A stretch of 64,000 bases of DNA from Isoetes taiwanensis (Eukaryota > Streptophyta > Lycopodiopsida > Isoetales > Isoetaceae), in contig JAJEKV010000091.1 of assembly GCA_021234155.1 (NCBI GenBank), forward strand, positions 2,857,501 to 2,921,500. The letters run 5' to 3'. The notes below the pieces were generated by a model. That model made no database searches and was not told the DNA's origin. It saw only the letters and a program-made list of their open reading frames with translations. Below, piece after piece: positions 31,585 through 44,333 of this stretch; position 1 is the first letter of the stretch, and each line of letters opens with the position of its first letter. Position numbers and translations under genes: made by a program.

Positions 31585-32172
31585 TGTTGCCCCAAAGGGC
31601 AACATGCTAATTGTGTTCTATGCATTCAAGTTAGGTTAAGTCATTTTGAAGACTAGGTCAAAGTTTGGAAGAGCTTGGTAGTCAATATGACATGAAGATC
31701 AAGGACGTCTCACCTTGTAGGTCAACAGATGTTCAAGCCCAAAAGTTCACAAGAGGTACTTTATAAAGGGTCAAAGGCTTAGCCAAGAATATGCTCTAGG
31801 AAAATCTGGGATATGAAGTTTGGAAGATAAAGTTTGGAAGACCCCATGGTATATAGTTTTTAATTTTAGCTTTTTGCCTCATTCCACTACTCCCATTCTT
31901 GCACCTTTGGCTCAAATTTGCCCTCATACCTATTGCTTATTCCCTTGCCATGCTCACCTTGCCATTTTGCCCAAATCCTTGCCATTTCGTCCAAATACCA
32001 CTACATTGCTTATTCAAAAAACATTCAAGCCCTTGTTGCAAAGTTATTATTCCCCTCTTTTGCATTTCCACTTTTATCTCCCTACTAGCCCTTCATGATT
32101 TCTTTTGCCTTCATTCCTACTCCATTATGCCCTCATTGGTATATTCTAGACCTTGTCAAAAGATGCCCCAAA
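31585..32172 (+). repeat. Copy D: 3' LTR, interrupted
   Basis: Starts TGTTGCCCCAAAGGGC and follows the 5' LTR of D closely until AGATGCCCCAAA, where TGTGACGT begins. The remaining ~1.3 kb is not in the window on this side. See element G. Confidence 0.85.
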
Positions 32173-32380
32173 TGTGACGTCCCCTACTCATATACAGTGC
32201 ACTCACCGTATACAAACAGGAGTTCATCCCCATACCGCCTTCAATCGATACTGGGGCCCTCCACGTGATCACCGCAGAACCTTGATGAGTTCCCATGGGG
32301 AAGAGTGAAGGGTCATTTTACCCCATCTCCCTCGTGGCCTACCTAGTGCGAAGTTTAAACATACATGTCAAGATACAACA
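32173..32380 (-). repeat. Element G LTR, part 1 (LTR 3' end)
   Basis: The minus strand ends ...GGGGACGTCACA at 32,173. It is separated from its other half (42,568-43,889) by copy B. The five bases to its left, CCAAA, are the expected target duplication. Confidence 0.6.
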
Positions 32381-34272
32381 TGTTGACCCTAAACCTGGCT
32401 TAAGGGTCAACCACCAAGGAACCAACTTGAGTTTTCACTCAAATTGGGGTTAAAACCTCCAGATCACTTAAGGTGATCAGTCTATGCAAGATAATTTCAA
32501 AGACAAGTTCCAAACCTTGAAGTTTTATACCTTTCCCATTTCCATAAATTGACACCTTTGCCAAAACAAAGGTGGTATTGGTATGCGTGACGATTTTTTT
32601 TGAGTCAATCACCGTAGACTTGGTCAAAAAGTTGTAGGTAAATCAATAGTAAAGCCTCCACCAAGTCGAAACTTAGTTTGTGAGTTATTCGAGCTCAAAG
32701 TGCAACCAAAAATTTGGTCAATAGAGGTCAAATCTGAAAACAAAGGATCGAGATTGGGATTTTGGAGTTGCCAAACGAGTTTTTGAGAATTTCAAAAGCA
32801 AATATGTCAGAATGATGATGAGGAATATAGACAAGTGGTCAGATTTCCATTTGATAGGCAAAAGTATTTTTTGTGGCTGGATTTGGCAAAATACAATCAA
32901 GAATAGTCAAAACAGAATGCAAAAATTTCTAACTCGAGTTGTGAGTGGAATTTTTTGGATTTTTCAAAACATATGGGCTCCAGATGTCTCAAGGATTGAT
33001 GGCAAGTGGGCCAAAAGCAATCAAAAGTACATGGGAATTTTCTATAGAGTTTTGAACATTTAAATTGTAAAGAATCATATGTAGATAATTTTCTTCAAGT
33101 AGGCATCAAATTTCATTGATATGGAGGTAAATCAATCATAATAATGTTGGATAATAATACTTCAAGATTTCAAAATCAACTTCAGGTCAATAAATAATTT
33201 CAATAGGTAATTTCCAACCAAATCTCTTGGGACTTGATCGGGAGTACTCGTGAGTTTTCCAAAATCCTCCTTGTCATGCAAAGAATGATCACAAGAAGAC
33301 TTGTACGCCTCGGGCCTTCAAGAAAATCCTTTGTCGAATCCCATGTTTATATCTTAGTTTTCAAATGTTTGCTTAATCTTAGCCTTGATTGATGGGTTTA
33401 TTCGGTTCTTAAAAAATAGGTAGGTTCCGAGGGCTCGTGCCAACCCTTTTAGATTCGAGGTGGAAGCGTAAATTTAGGGTTCTTGGTTGTATTTTCTCAG
33501 AAATAGCTGATACGATTCAGATTTTCTGCCCAGATATCCATGGAATATGTTGTATTCTTTAATTTTGCAAAGCTAAACCATGGTTTTAAAAGGCCACTTA
33601 TAGAAGAGTGAAGAGATGGATCACTTTAGCAATGGCAACCCTAATTTTTATTGGGAATATGCCAAGTCCTTAGGCATAATGATCAAGAATATTCCATAAG
33701 GTATACAAGTGGCATGGCATAATGGTAAGGAATTGTAAAAGGATTTTGGCTAGGAAGTTTGCAAAAACAAATGTCATAAGAAGTGAGAAGATATAGAGGC
33801 AATGGGGGGAGATGTGGATGTAATAGAGAAAGAGAAATTTGGGCAAAGCAAAATAAAGTATGCAAGGGTAAACAAAAGGGGTATGGGTGTGGGAAAAGTG
33901 GCTAAAAAAATCTCAATGGATAGAAATAGAATATGAATAATGATTGGATGAGGATGGCTAAGGGATAAAATCAAGCACCATGGGGTCTTCCAAACTTTTT
34001 GACTTCCAATCTTCAAAAAATATCTTCCAAACTTCATAACCCAGAATCTTCTAGAGCATATTTTTGACTAAGCATTTTGACTTCAAATAAAGTACCTCAT
34101 GTGAATTTGAACCTTGAGCACTTTGTTGACCTAAAGAATGAACATCTTTTGACCTCCACATCAATATTGAATACCAAGAATCTTCCAAACTTTGACCTAG
34201 TCTTTTAAGATAAATTGACCTAGTTTGAATGCATAGACCATTAATCAAAGATGTTGCCCTTTGGGGGCAACA
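32381..34272 (-). repeat. Copy B: 3' LTR (1,892 bp)
   Basis: TGTTGACCCTAAACC...TTTGGGGGCAACA on the plus strand, i.e. the LTR in minus orientation. CAACA at 32,376-32,380 matches CAACA at 42,568-42,572, a 5-bp target duplication. Confidence 0.9.
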
Positions 34273-35180
34273 TCTCGCCAAAACAAGAAAAAGGCTGGTC
34301 CCCTCAGCCATGTGATGTCAAAAAATGAATAACTAGAGGGGTCTTCAACTTTGTGCCAAGGTATCCAAGGGGAGATATGAGAGTGTGAAATGCAAGTGTA
34401 GGTGAAGTGAGTATGAATGTGGTGGAATAATATGGATAGAAAAAGGTAGAAGTGAGTGTGAGTATGTGAGTATGGATGTAGTGATGGAATAATATGGATA
34501 GAGAAAGGTAGAAAATCAAAGTGTGAGCATGACAAAAGGGTGGTGGAATGATTGTAAATGGAATGAGATGAGTGAAAAGAAAGTGAGTGTGGATATGGTG
34601 AGGTGGTGATGAACTGGAGATGAAGTGAGTGTGCAAGTGCTTAAGGCCTCGCCAAAACAAGAAAAATGTATGCTCCTTTCTTGATCTTCAAAGGTTGCAA
34701 CTCGCTATGGTGGTAAAGATGAATTGCAAGAGTGCTTGGGAATGAAAACAAGAATGAGAGGTTTTAAATGGTAGGTAGGACTAAATGTGACAGATGAGAA
34801 AGATGGAACAAGAGTGCACCCGGTCATGGAAACACACAAACCAATTAGTCTCAATTACTTGCAACTCGCTATGATGGTGAAGGTGACTTTGCAGAGGCCG
34901 GTAGAGGTATGAAAGAGGAATAAGGGGCTGAATGGATGGTAGGAATATTTAAAACAGATGAGAAAAAATGGAAGAAGGGTGCTCCCAGATATGACACTTG
35001 GTAATTAGTAGCATCACCCCCGTTCTTGAAATCATGTATACTTTGTCCTGGTCAGTCATCCTAGAAAACATGAAACCAATCATATTAGAGTAATGTGCTC
35101 AAAATCAAACCGATCTAGCCTCGCTGGAATAAAGATGCTCAAAAGTCAAACCGATCTAACTACTTTTAAATCCGCTTATA
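34273..35180 (-). repeat. Copy B: 3' untranslated region
   Basis: Same layout as in A and D: tandem ~170-bp modules (34,690-34,990) and a GTGAGTGTGAA-rich tract (34,370-34,640). Minus-strand H/S/F-rich frames in it are broken. Confidence 0.6.
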
Positions 35181-36420
35181 AACTTCCAAGCTTTTAATGT
35201 AAAAAGAGGGACAAGCAAGTATGTCTGGTCCCAATACCTTTTCAAAAAGTGTGATGTTGATAGGATTTGGCGTTGGCATCCTCAAGCAACTTCTTGTAAC
35301 CAATAAGAATTTGTACCGCAGGATCCAAAGACTACAAAGGGTCCTTCCCAAATGTTATCAAATTTGCCACCGAGTCCTCCTTTGACTTGTTCCATTTGAG
35401 AACAAGCTCTCCTTTTTAAAAGTGCCTTGTATTTTGTGGGCAGCCTTGAATGCAGCCAGATCTTTAGCCTTTTTTCAAAGAAGTTTGTGTTCTCAGCTTC
35501 CATTCTATACTCATCCAAATGTACTGTGGCATCCAGCCTCTCCTCTGAAGGCATGTTCAAAAGGTAAGCACAATTTATGAGCTAATCTTAAGGAAGGTAG
35601 CTCAAGTTCCCACTGGTAGAACCGCTTCTATGCCATAAACCAAATTGAAAGGTGTATGATTTATAGTAAATGTTTTGATAGTGACTCTATAAGCCCAAAG
35701 TGCATCCACTATTTTGATATGCCAATCCCTTTTGTTGACTCTCAACTGCCTTTCCGCAAAATGTTTTTCAACACTTTGTTAGTAGCTTCAGCTTGTCCAT
35801 TACCCCGAGGATAGTATGAGGAGCTCTTGGTATGTTTGACCTTCAAAATACTCAACAAGTTAGTAATGACTTCATTAACAAAGGGGGTACCTCTATCGTA
35901 ATGTATCCGAAAGGAATACCAAATCTAGAGCAAACAAATTCATGTAAGAATCTTTGCAATGGGTGAGGGCATTGGCTTGCCTCAAAGGTATGGCCTCTGC
36001 CCATTTAGTAAAATAGTCTCAGAGCCACAATAATATGCTTGATGTTGACCTGTAGAAGAAGGATTAATAGGAAAAATATAATCTAACCCCCAAATTTGAA
36101 AAGGTCCCCGGGATATGATAGGATTGTGGTACCTGGTAATAAAATCCTTTTGCTAAAAAATCGACACTTATGGCAAGTCTTTATGATCTCATAGCAATCT
36201 TTAAAAACAGTAGGCCAATAATACCTGCACCTAAGGATCTTTTTTTTCAATGGTGTCCCCAAAGAAAATGTCCCCCCACGATACCCTTATGCATCTCCCT
36301 AATAATTAAAGGCATTCATCTTCACTTACACATCTCAAAGAAAATCCCATCTCTATTAATTTTGCAATGTAACATTATCTATCAGCTTGAATTGTCTGCG
36401 TGACTTGTCCTTGAGTCTCC
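35181..36420 (-). pseudogene. Copy B: integrase
   Basis: Minus-strand order: zinc-binding region (about 36,300-36,170), D-D-E core around 36,060-35,760, and C-terminus with EERLDATVHLDEYRMEAEN and IWEGPFVVFGS (35,560-35,300). Many one-base indels break the frame. Confidence 0.75.
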
Positions 36421-36990
36421 CTTTTTTTTATTTGAAGTGAGATTTGGGGAGATGATCCCATGTTGTAAGAAATCTCTAATGGGTTGTCGCCATCCTCCTT
36501 TGACTTGATCTTCCCGAAGTTTCCTCTAAATGTGCTACTGCAAGTGAGGTGTCGAGAGTATTCAATTCATCTTCATGATCAAAAAAATATATAAGGCAAG
36601 TAGAGGCTAGGATTTCGTGTCAAGTGCAACTCTTTTTACAGAGATATCATAACTTTGCAACTTACAAGCCCACCTCTGAAATTTTGGTTTATTAGTTGTT
36701 TTACCAAACAGCAATCCCATTGGATTTTGCTTCATATGAACTTGAACTTGCTTTTCAGAAGTAGGTGCCCTTGCCTATTGATGAGGAACATGAGAGCAAA
36801 GAAAACACTTTTTCTATTCCGGTATATCTTTCTTCAAGGGCGCACCATTGTTTGCTTGCAAAAACTATGGTGTGCTTATCCGCAAAATGGCTAAACCTAT
36901 AGCCTTTTTAGTAAAAAGTTGATATAAACCTCAAATGGCAGGCTCAAATCTGGTTTTTTTAAGAGAGTAGCTTCACATATGGATAAAATA
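36421..36990 (-). pseudogene. Copy B: degenerate gypsy RNase H
   Basis: In shifted frames the minus strand reads ALMFLINRQGHLLLK, SKIQWDCCL (frame-shifted from KQNPMGLLF) and KELHLT. Too damaged to judge catalytic residues alone, but it fits the pattern of D, E and F. Confidence 0.65.
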
Positions 36991-37960
36991 AGAAAGTCAA
37001 AAGCTTCTTGGCATTCCGAGTCCATGTGATAGGTATGTGCTTGCTTTTCGATTTAGAAAACTTCCCTATCCTGGTCAACCTAGAGATGGGACTTAAGATA
37101 TGAGCAAAATTTGGAATATACATCCTAAGGAAACTTGTCATACCAATAAAACTTTTAACCCGCTTCAAATTCTTGGGAGGTACTAATTTTTGAGAGCTTC
37201 AATTTTATCTTGAGCAACTTGAATACCTTGGTGGATACTTCATGTCCCAAGAGTTGTCCTTTGGATGCAAAAAAAGATGCATTTTTTGAATTTAGATTGA
37301 CTCTCAAGTCCCGTGATAAAGAGCAGATTTTTGCAAGCAATTCCACATGGTTATTAGAATGAGAACCCAAACAAAGGTCATCTAGATACACTCTAAATTC
37401 TTCAAAGCAGCCATGGTTTTGAAAATGACATCCATTGCCCTTTGGAAAGTAGTGGGGGCATTCATTAGGCCAAATGGCATTTTTTCATAGCATAAGTACC
37501 CCTGTGGAGTGATGAATGAAGTCTTTGGCTGGTCTTCCTCTTTGGTGCTAATTGGTTGAACCCTGAAAAACCATCCAAAATGAGTACATGTCTTCCCCGC
37601 AACAAAGATGTAGAATTTCTTCCAAAAAGGCAAAGGATAACAATCTTTTATGGTGGCTTTGTTCAAACCTCGATAATCTATGCATTCTCAAAGTTCCATT
37701 CTTTTTTTCCACTGGAACAATGCAGGATACCCATTCAGGGTTAATGATTTCTACAATGACACCTGCATCCAACATCTTATGCAATTCATCTTTGATTAGA
37801 TCCAAAAGTGAAGCATTTATTCTTCTTAACTTCTGGAAGACAGGCTTACACCCTTCCTTAATTTTAATTTCAAATTGACATACCTCCTCTTTGATACCAA
37901 TAAGCTCAGAATAATCCCAAGCAAACACATCACTTCTCTCTTCAAAGAATTTATTAATCT
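36991..37960 (-). pseudogene. Copy B: reverse transcriptase
   Basis: Minus strand: [132 protein letters not shown]. The INPEW...VEKKNGT block resembles the plant Tat clade (YPEWLANVVLVKKKNG). Frameshifts are at about 37,390 and 37,680. Confidence 0.9.
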
Positions 37961-38720
37961 CTTCCTTATTTTGTGTGTCAAAAAGATCTCCCACAAACAG
38001 AGTTCTTTGCTGGCCATGCTTGTTGATTATAACTTCATTGATTGCTTTCTCCTGGGATGCATTTATAACTAGTATGGGACAAAGCTCCTTAGCCTCATCC
38101 TCATCAAGATCTTCCTCTGGTATAGCTCCCTCAGATAAATAAGTCATCAATGTATCTCTGCAAGACAAAGCATCGCCTTTCCCACTCGCTCCCTTTGGGA
38201 TATGAGTAATTTCCCAAGAAGTAAAATGAGCAAGCATTCCCATTACCTGGTTTCTCTGGAGCTCCATATCAGCATTCTTAGCTTGATATTCACCATTAAC
38301 CTGTCTGCAGACTAACTGAGAATCCCCATAGATATGTATAATTGAAATATCCATAGCTTTAGCTTCCGGAAACCCTAATCAAAGCCTTGTATTCTCGCTA
38401 CATTAGAAGTTATTTGGGGAAAAATCCTTCCTACCTTAGCCAAAAGTTTATTGGCGGTGATCTTTTTAATATAGCTGCAGATGAAGCTACATTCAATTTC
38501 TTTGATATTCCTCCATCAAACCATAGACAACCCCTTCTGCCATCTTCAGAGGGTAGTGGACACTCTCTAATTAAAGGAATCAGATCAATTTTCTTTGTGC
38601 TAGGGGTTGCTAGACTATAAGATCCTAGCGGTTCTTCTATAAGCATTTCTTTGATAAAATGTACCTCTTCATTAAAGCCATAAGAACCATCCCGGGTTGT
38701 AGATTGTGGCCACTTGAGTG
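37961..38720 (-). pseudogene. Copy B: upstream RNase H domain (aRH), before RT
   Basis: Minus strand: LWFDGGISKKLNVASSAAIL (Asp 1, about 38,525), a gap with frameshift near 38,400, then MDISIIHIYGDSQLVCRQVN (Asp 2), GEYQAKNADMELQRNQVMG, WEITHIPKGASGKGDALSC (Asp 3). This is the plant/archaeal RNase H type pattern (FDG..., NVAEYKAL, GDS.L...Q, H.PR..N..AD.L). It is followed by a ~90-residue linker leading to the FAWDYSEL start of RT. Its place before RT is unusual. Confidence 0.85.
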
Positions 38721-39360
38721 CCATTTGAAATGGTGCATCTCCCTTCGCACCTGCATTGGCCTAGCATCAATGTGTAGCCATCCACCTTCTTCCCAGCAAG
38801 AGATCATATATGTCTGCATCTTCTCCTAAATCTTCAAAAGCAACAACAACAAAATTGGCAGCTACAACAATGCCTTCAGTGTTAACAGGAAACCTTGGTC
38901 ACAATTCCAACTGGTGCTATCTTAGCATTAGAAAAAGATTTTAACAAAACAGATGACCTTTTATCTATCTCGAGCCCATTTTTTTTTCATAACATGATAA
39001 GGCATGATATTTAAAGGTGAGCCTCCATCCAACAACACATTGGAAAAAGAATAACCTCCTAGAGTAGCTGAGCACATAAATGCACCTGGATCCTCTTCAT
39101 TTTGGGCCAGAATAAGATTAGTGGCATTTGCAACACCTACACAAGCAACTGCTTCACTAAAAGCAGTTTGTTGTAATAACTTTTTCCTATAACCAGGTGC
39201 AATCTTTAACAATGTAAATAGGTCCACACTTACTTTGGAATTTTTTAGTAAAACATCCAACTCATCAAAGTCATGATCTTTCTTACCATATTTTTGTTGG
39301 GGAGGTGGAGCTATTTCTTGAGGGGGGGTTTCTATAACAGGTGGTGGTGGCAGTGCTGAT
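38721..39360 (-). pseudogene. Copy B: retropepsin-like protease
   Basis: Minus strand: KNSKVSVDLFTLLKIAPGYR, AQNEEDPGAFMCSATLGGYS, FSNVLLDGGSPLNIMPYHVM (active-site Asp with DGGS in place of D-S/T-G), and later a frame-shifted LLGRRWLHIDARPMQ (flap-side motif, compare LLGRRWLATVDARP in E and F). Confidence 0.8.
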
Positions 39361-40610
39361 CTCCTAGAATGCTCTGGAACAAACTTGGTAGGCTCAGCAG
39401 GTCTGTGGGAATCTCCCATACTTCTGGTTTGTACCACCATCACTTCTTCAGTCTTTGGCATCTCTGTAGCTTGTACAAACCTTATAGAGCTAGTAGGCTC
39501 TGCAAATCTTACATGAGGAGTTGCCTCAGACTTCTTCTCCCTCTCTTGCTTGGCAAAATATTCTTTAACAGTGCATCTAAGGTCAGTATGGCCAATTTCA
39601 TTGCAAAAAGCACAGACTGGACATTCTCTACCAAAGTGACCTTTCTTTTTTACATTTAGGACATATTTGCCAATAACAAATGTCAGCTGGATGTGAAGTT
39701 CCATTGCAATGAATACATTCAGGGTAAGTTCTACCTGCCCTGCTTGCCTTGAGCTCCACAAGTTGTTTGGTCACTTCTGCTAAAGCTTCAGTCACCTTTG
39801 TCAGATCTGCTTTGACTTCTAAAATCTGAGAATCAGCTTCTTCTTTTTTCTTTTCTTTATGCACAGCATAAATAGGAATAGAATGGTGAGATTCATAAGG
39901 ACCATCAGTGGCATCAGGGTAAAAAGGATCATGATGAAAGCTATGGTGTTTTTCTGGTAGGATAGAAAACATCTTGGTCGACTCAGTGGTCTTGGCAAAA
40001 ACTTTGTAGATGGAATCAAAACCTTCTGCAGCTTGAATCTTGATAAGCTTCCTGTGAATTTCTGGTCTAGAAGATAAGCCTTTAATAAAAGAGGACACCA
40101 AAAAGAGTGTGGGAATAGTGACTTGAACTTTCTGGCATCTATTCATGAAGGTACTGAATCTTTCCTTGTACTGGCTCACACTTTCACCTGCATAAATGGA
40201 GAAATTTTGCAACTCATTAACAAGGTCTTTAGGAGCAGCATGTTTTCCAAACCTGTCCAAAAACTTGGTGACAAGGTCATCCCAAGAAGTGGTTCCCATA
40301 AGCTTCTCATAAGTCAACCAAGCACCAGCTTCACTTTCCTCTTTAAAACACTTTTCGAATTGTGATAGCTTGCATCCTTTTTGAAACCAAAATCCCCTGT
40401 AATAATCTTCAAAGACTCTTAGAAAAGTATTAGCACTTTGGAATCAAAAGTAGGCAATGGAGTAGGCATATTCAACTCAAACCGATAAAGGCGGGCTTTG
40501 AAGTAATCCACTTGCAAAATTAGGAGGAAGAGATCTATCTCGAAAGGCTCTCAAGTCTCCCCGATCTTCCATTGGTTCTTGCTCACTGGGAACTTTTGTT
40601 TTGGAGCCAT
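39361..40610 (-). pseudogene. Copy B: gag with zinc knuckles
   Basis: ATG at 40,610 (MAPK), an early one-base loss, then capsid: TYEKLMGTTSWDDLVTKFLD, FSIYAGESVSQYKERFSTF, IKGLSSRPEIHRKLIKIQ. A helical DLTKVTEALAEVTKQLVELK segment precedes the CCHC knuckles CIHCNGTSHPADIC, CPKC...HFGREC (frame-shifted at 39,630) and CAFCNEIGHTDLRC. Confidence 0.85.
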
Positions 40611-40632
40611 GAGTTCGAAAATCCAGGTAGAA

Positions 40633-40650
40633 ATCTCGGTAGAACCTCCA
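40633..40650 (-). other. Primer binding site, tRNA-Gln type (copy B)
   Basis: Minus strand TGGAGGTTCTACCGAGAT, three bases after the 5' LTR end. Confidence 0.7.
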
Positions 40651-40653
40651 AAA

Positions 40654-42567
40654 TGTTGACCCTAAACCTGGCTTAAGGGTCAACCACAAGGGACCAACTT
40701 GAGTTTTCACTCAAATTGGGGTTAGAACCTCCAGATCACTTAAGGTGATCAGTCTATGCAAGATAATTTCAAAGACAAGTTCCAAACCTTGAAGTTTTAT
40801 ACCTTTCCCATTTCCAGAAATTGACACCTTTGCCAAAACAGTTGTGGTATTGGTATGCAGATCGATTTTTTGAGTCAATCACTGTAGACTTGGTCAAAAA
40901 AGTTGTAGGTAACCAATAGTAAAGCCGCTGACCAAGTCAGAAACTTAGTTTGTGACTTATTCGAGCTCAAAGTGCAGTCAAAATTTGGTCAATAGAGGTC
41001 AAATCTGAAAACAGTGATCAGAGATTGGGATTTTGGAGTTGCCAAACGAGTTTTTGAGAATTTCAAAAGCAAATATGCTGTAATGATGATGAGGAATATA
41101 GGCAAGTGGTCATATTTCCATTTGGATAGGCAAAAGTATTTTATGTGGCTGGATTTGGCAAAATACAGTCAAGAATAGTCAAAACAGAATGCAAAAATTT
41201 CGAACTCGAGTTGTGAGTGGAATTTTTTGGATTTTTCAAAACATATGGGCTCCAGATGTCTCAAGGATTGATGGCAAGTGGGCCAAAAGCAATCAAAAGT
41301 ACATGGGAATTTTCTGTAGAGTTTTGAAATGCATGTAAATTGTAAAGAATCATAACAGAGATAATTTTCTTCAAGTAGGCATCAAATTTCATTGATATGG
41401 AGGTAAATCAATCATAATAATGTTGGATAATAATACTTCAGTACTTCAAAATCAACTTCAGGTCAATAAATAATTTCAATAGGTAATTTCAAACCAAATC
41501 TCTTGGGACTTGATCGGGGAGTACTCAGAGTTTTCCAAAATCCTCCTTGTCATGCTCAGCAATGATCACAGTAAGACTTGCACGCTTCTGGGCCTTCAAG
41601 AAAATCCTTTTGTCGAATCTCATGTTTATATCTTAGTTCTCAAATGTTTGCTTAATCTTAGCCTTGATTGATGGGTTTATTCGGTTCTTAAAGAGCGGGA
41701 AGGTTAAAATAGGTAGGTTCCGAGGGCTCTGGTGCCAAATCCGGCGAGATTCGAGGTGGAAGCAGAAATTTAGGGTTCTTGGCTGTATTTTCTCAGAAAT
41801 AGCGCGATACGATTCCGTATTTCTGCCCGTATATCATGGAATATGCTGTATTCTTTAATTTTGCAAAGCTAAACCATGGTTTTAAAAGGCCACTTATAGA
41901 AGATTGAAGAGATGGATCACTTTAGCAATGGCAACCCTAATTTTTCTTGGGAATATGCCAAGTCCTTAGGCATAATGATCAAGAATATTCCATAAGGTAT
42001 ACACGTGGCATGGCATAATGGTAAGGAATTGTAAAAGGATTTTGGCTAGGGAAGTTTGCAAAAAACAAATGTCATAAGAAGTGAGAAGATATAGAGGCAA
42101 TGGGGGAGATGTGGATGTAATAGAGAAAGAGAAATTTGGGCAAAGCAAAATAAAGTATGCAAGGGTAAACAAAAGGGGGTATGGGTGTGGGAAAAGTGGC
42201 TAGAAAATCTCAATGGATAGAAATAGAATATGAATAATGATTGGATGAGGATGGCTAAGGGATAAAATCAAGCACCATGGGGTCTTCCAAACTTTTTGAC
42301 TTCCAATCTTCAAAAAATATCTTCCAAACTTCATAACCCAGAATCTTCTAGAGCATATTTTTGACTAAGCATTTTGACTTCAAATAAAGTACCTCATGTG
42401 AATTTGAACCTTGAGCACTTTGTTGACCTGAAGAATGAACATCTTTTGACCTCCACATCAATATTGAATACCAAGAATCTTCCAAACTTTGACCTAGTCT
42501 TTTAAGATAAATTGACCTAGTTTGAATGCATAGACCACAATCAGCATGTTACCCTTTGGGGGCAACA
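40654..42567 (-). repeat. Copy B: 5' LTR (1,914 bp)
   Basis: Same termini as the 3' LTR. It differs by scattered substitutions and small indels. The first inverted repeat carries one change (TGTTACCC). Confidence 0.9.
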
Positions 42568-43889
42568 CAACAACAACATCACATGACCATCTCGAAGGAT
42601 GGCTCACCACATATCTGCATTAGACAAGATCAGCACATCACATGTGGGAGTCCTACCCAAGGCTCAAACTCAAGGGAAATGACTGACGGCTTGGGTCTCC
42701 AGAGTTCATTGCAGACAGAATTCATGGCGATGGATTTGGCTGGCATGAGAACATGGCTTAGGGTAGTCAACTCCATCCGCCCCTCCTGTGCACACTCTGC
42801 AAAGTAAAGTGTTGGGACCCGACTGTAGCCCGCCGGAGGCATAGCCAAAGGGGCTATTCCTGGGTTGCATCTCCCCAGTTTCGACGGGGCAGGTAGGGAT
42901 CACTCCCTTCAGAGATCTACATGCTGACTCAAGGTGACTAGAGGGCCACTGCCCTTATTTGACTTGAACCCAATGGAGAGTGACGCATCACTCCACGGGT
43001 GTCGAGTCCATGCCTTGCCCACACTCAGTGGCAAGCCATTAGACCTAGTCCACAGTGATCCCCGGTAGACTTTACACACCAGGGGGATCGTTCAAGAGTC
43101 AGAACACGAACCTCCTTATGAGCCAGTCTGGCCCCTTCACCCACAACCAGGTGTGGTTCTTGTACACAGGCCGAATCTACAGTGTGCTAGAGAGGCTAGC
43201 TAGGAGCATCAACTACTCGGCCTTAGGGTCTCTACCCCCCTTCCCAATACAATGAGTTCACAGAGATACATCACAGAAGAACTAAAGAACTAGATCTAAT
43301 CTATATCATAGAGTTAGGTTCTTTAGTTAGAGCTTGGTATCTGGGGATCTAAATGGCTGCTATGGGCAATTTAATAGGCTAAACCTACTGATTCAATGAC
43401 TGAGAGACGGTTTAGGCTATTAAATTGACTAAATACGTGATCCTTGGCTCGCTCCTCCTGCCCTGAACTCGACCATCCTGCTGAACTGCTAGAAGATGAG
43501 GTTAGAAAGGGAAACTAACGAGCTAGATCGCTCAGACAGAGTCTGGGAGGCGGTTTTGACTCCTGGAGCAAGCAAAACAGAGCCCTAAAATGGCATGAAT
43601 GAAAATAGCAAGTTAGGGTTTCTCTTACCTAAATAGACAAGGGTTTAGGGCTAGGGTTTCCAATTACCCCTTTTTGCATGTGGGATAATTGGTGTGGCCC
43701 ACTTGCCTTTATTAAGTGGCATAAAGATGTGCACATTAATAAATGCACACACCTTGCAAGTTGCCCCCCCAGGGGCTACCCGCTTGGCTACACGTCGGCG
43801 TACACGTCAGTCGGGGTGGCGTGTACGCGTGACGAGGCAGTACAGTATATGTCCTGGGACCGTATACTGTGTTGGAACGTCACATTCTC
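42568..43889 (-). repeat. Element G LTR, part 2 (LTR 5' end) with PPT
   Basis: On the minus strand AAGGTGGGGAGAA abuts TGTGACGTTCCAACACAG, a typical gypsy polypurine tract and LTR start. Joined to 32,173-32,380 this makes an LTR of about 1.53 kb. TATA-like TTTATTAATG (minus) lies about 150 bases in. It is unrelated in sequence to the main family. Confidence 0.6.
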
Positions 43890-44333
43890 CCCACCTTGAA
43901 TTGATGCTGTCCGCAGCATCGTGGGTCTCCCCACCTTGGGATCTTCCTAACCTGCAATCAACTTGATGCATACAATATACTATGCCATTACCTTATCAAA
44001 TAACTTGTTCATATACAATTATCCTTCGAGGTACTCTTCATTCCTTGCAACACATTCCAACAAAATTTGTGTTGCAAGTCTTCGTAGCTCGACCTCCTTG
44101 CCCTCCGGAGCGCTCTATTGGCCTGCAGGTCAACACTACGTTAGTACCATTTTAATTATTAATAAAATTTTGGTTATAAGGGAACCACCCCATCTATCTA
44201 CATGAATGCATGGCTAATCTCCCGGCGTAGGAAGAGGATGCTTCTTCCATCGTGGCCGTGGAGACAGCGCCCTATAATGCCTATATGGCGCTCATGCCTA
44301 CACCTTTAGTTGCCCAGCATGGAGGATAGGGTC
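43890..44333 (-). other. Element G interior, part 1
   Basis: Non-coding or 3' UTR sequence upstream of the G LTR on the minus strand, ending GCTGCGGACAGCATCAATTC before the PPT. GGGTC at 44,329-44,333 is the left target duplication of copy E. Confidence 0.45.

Noticed and set aside
32173-43889. TGTGACGT...ACGTCACA ends read as a DNA transposon with terminal inverted repeats
   Set aside because: The purine-rich AAGGTGGGGAGAA directly before one end and TATA-like sequence inside favour an LTR of a gypsy element. Only ~10 bases are inverted.
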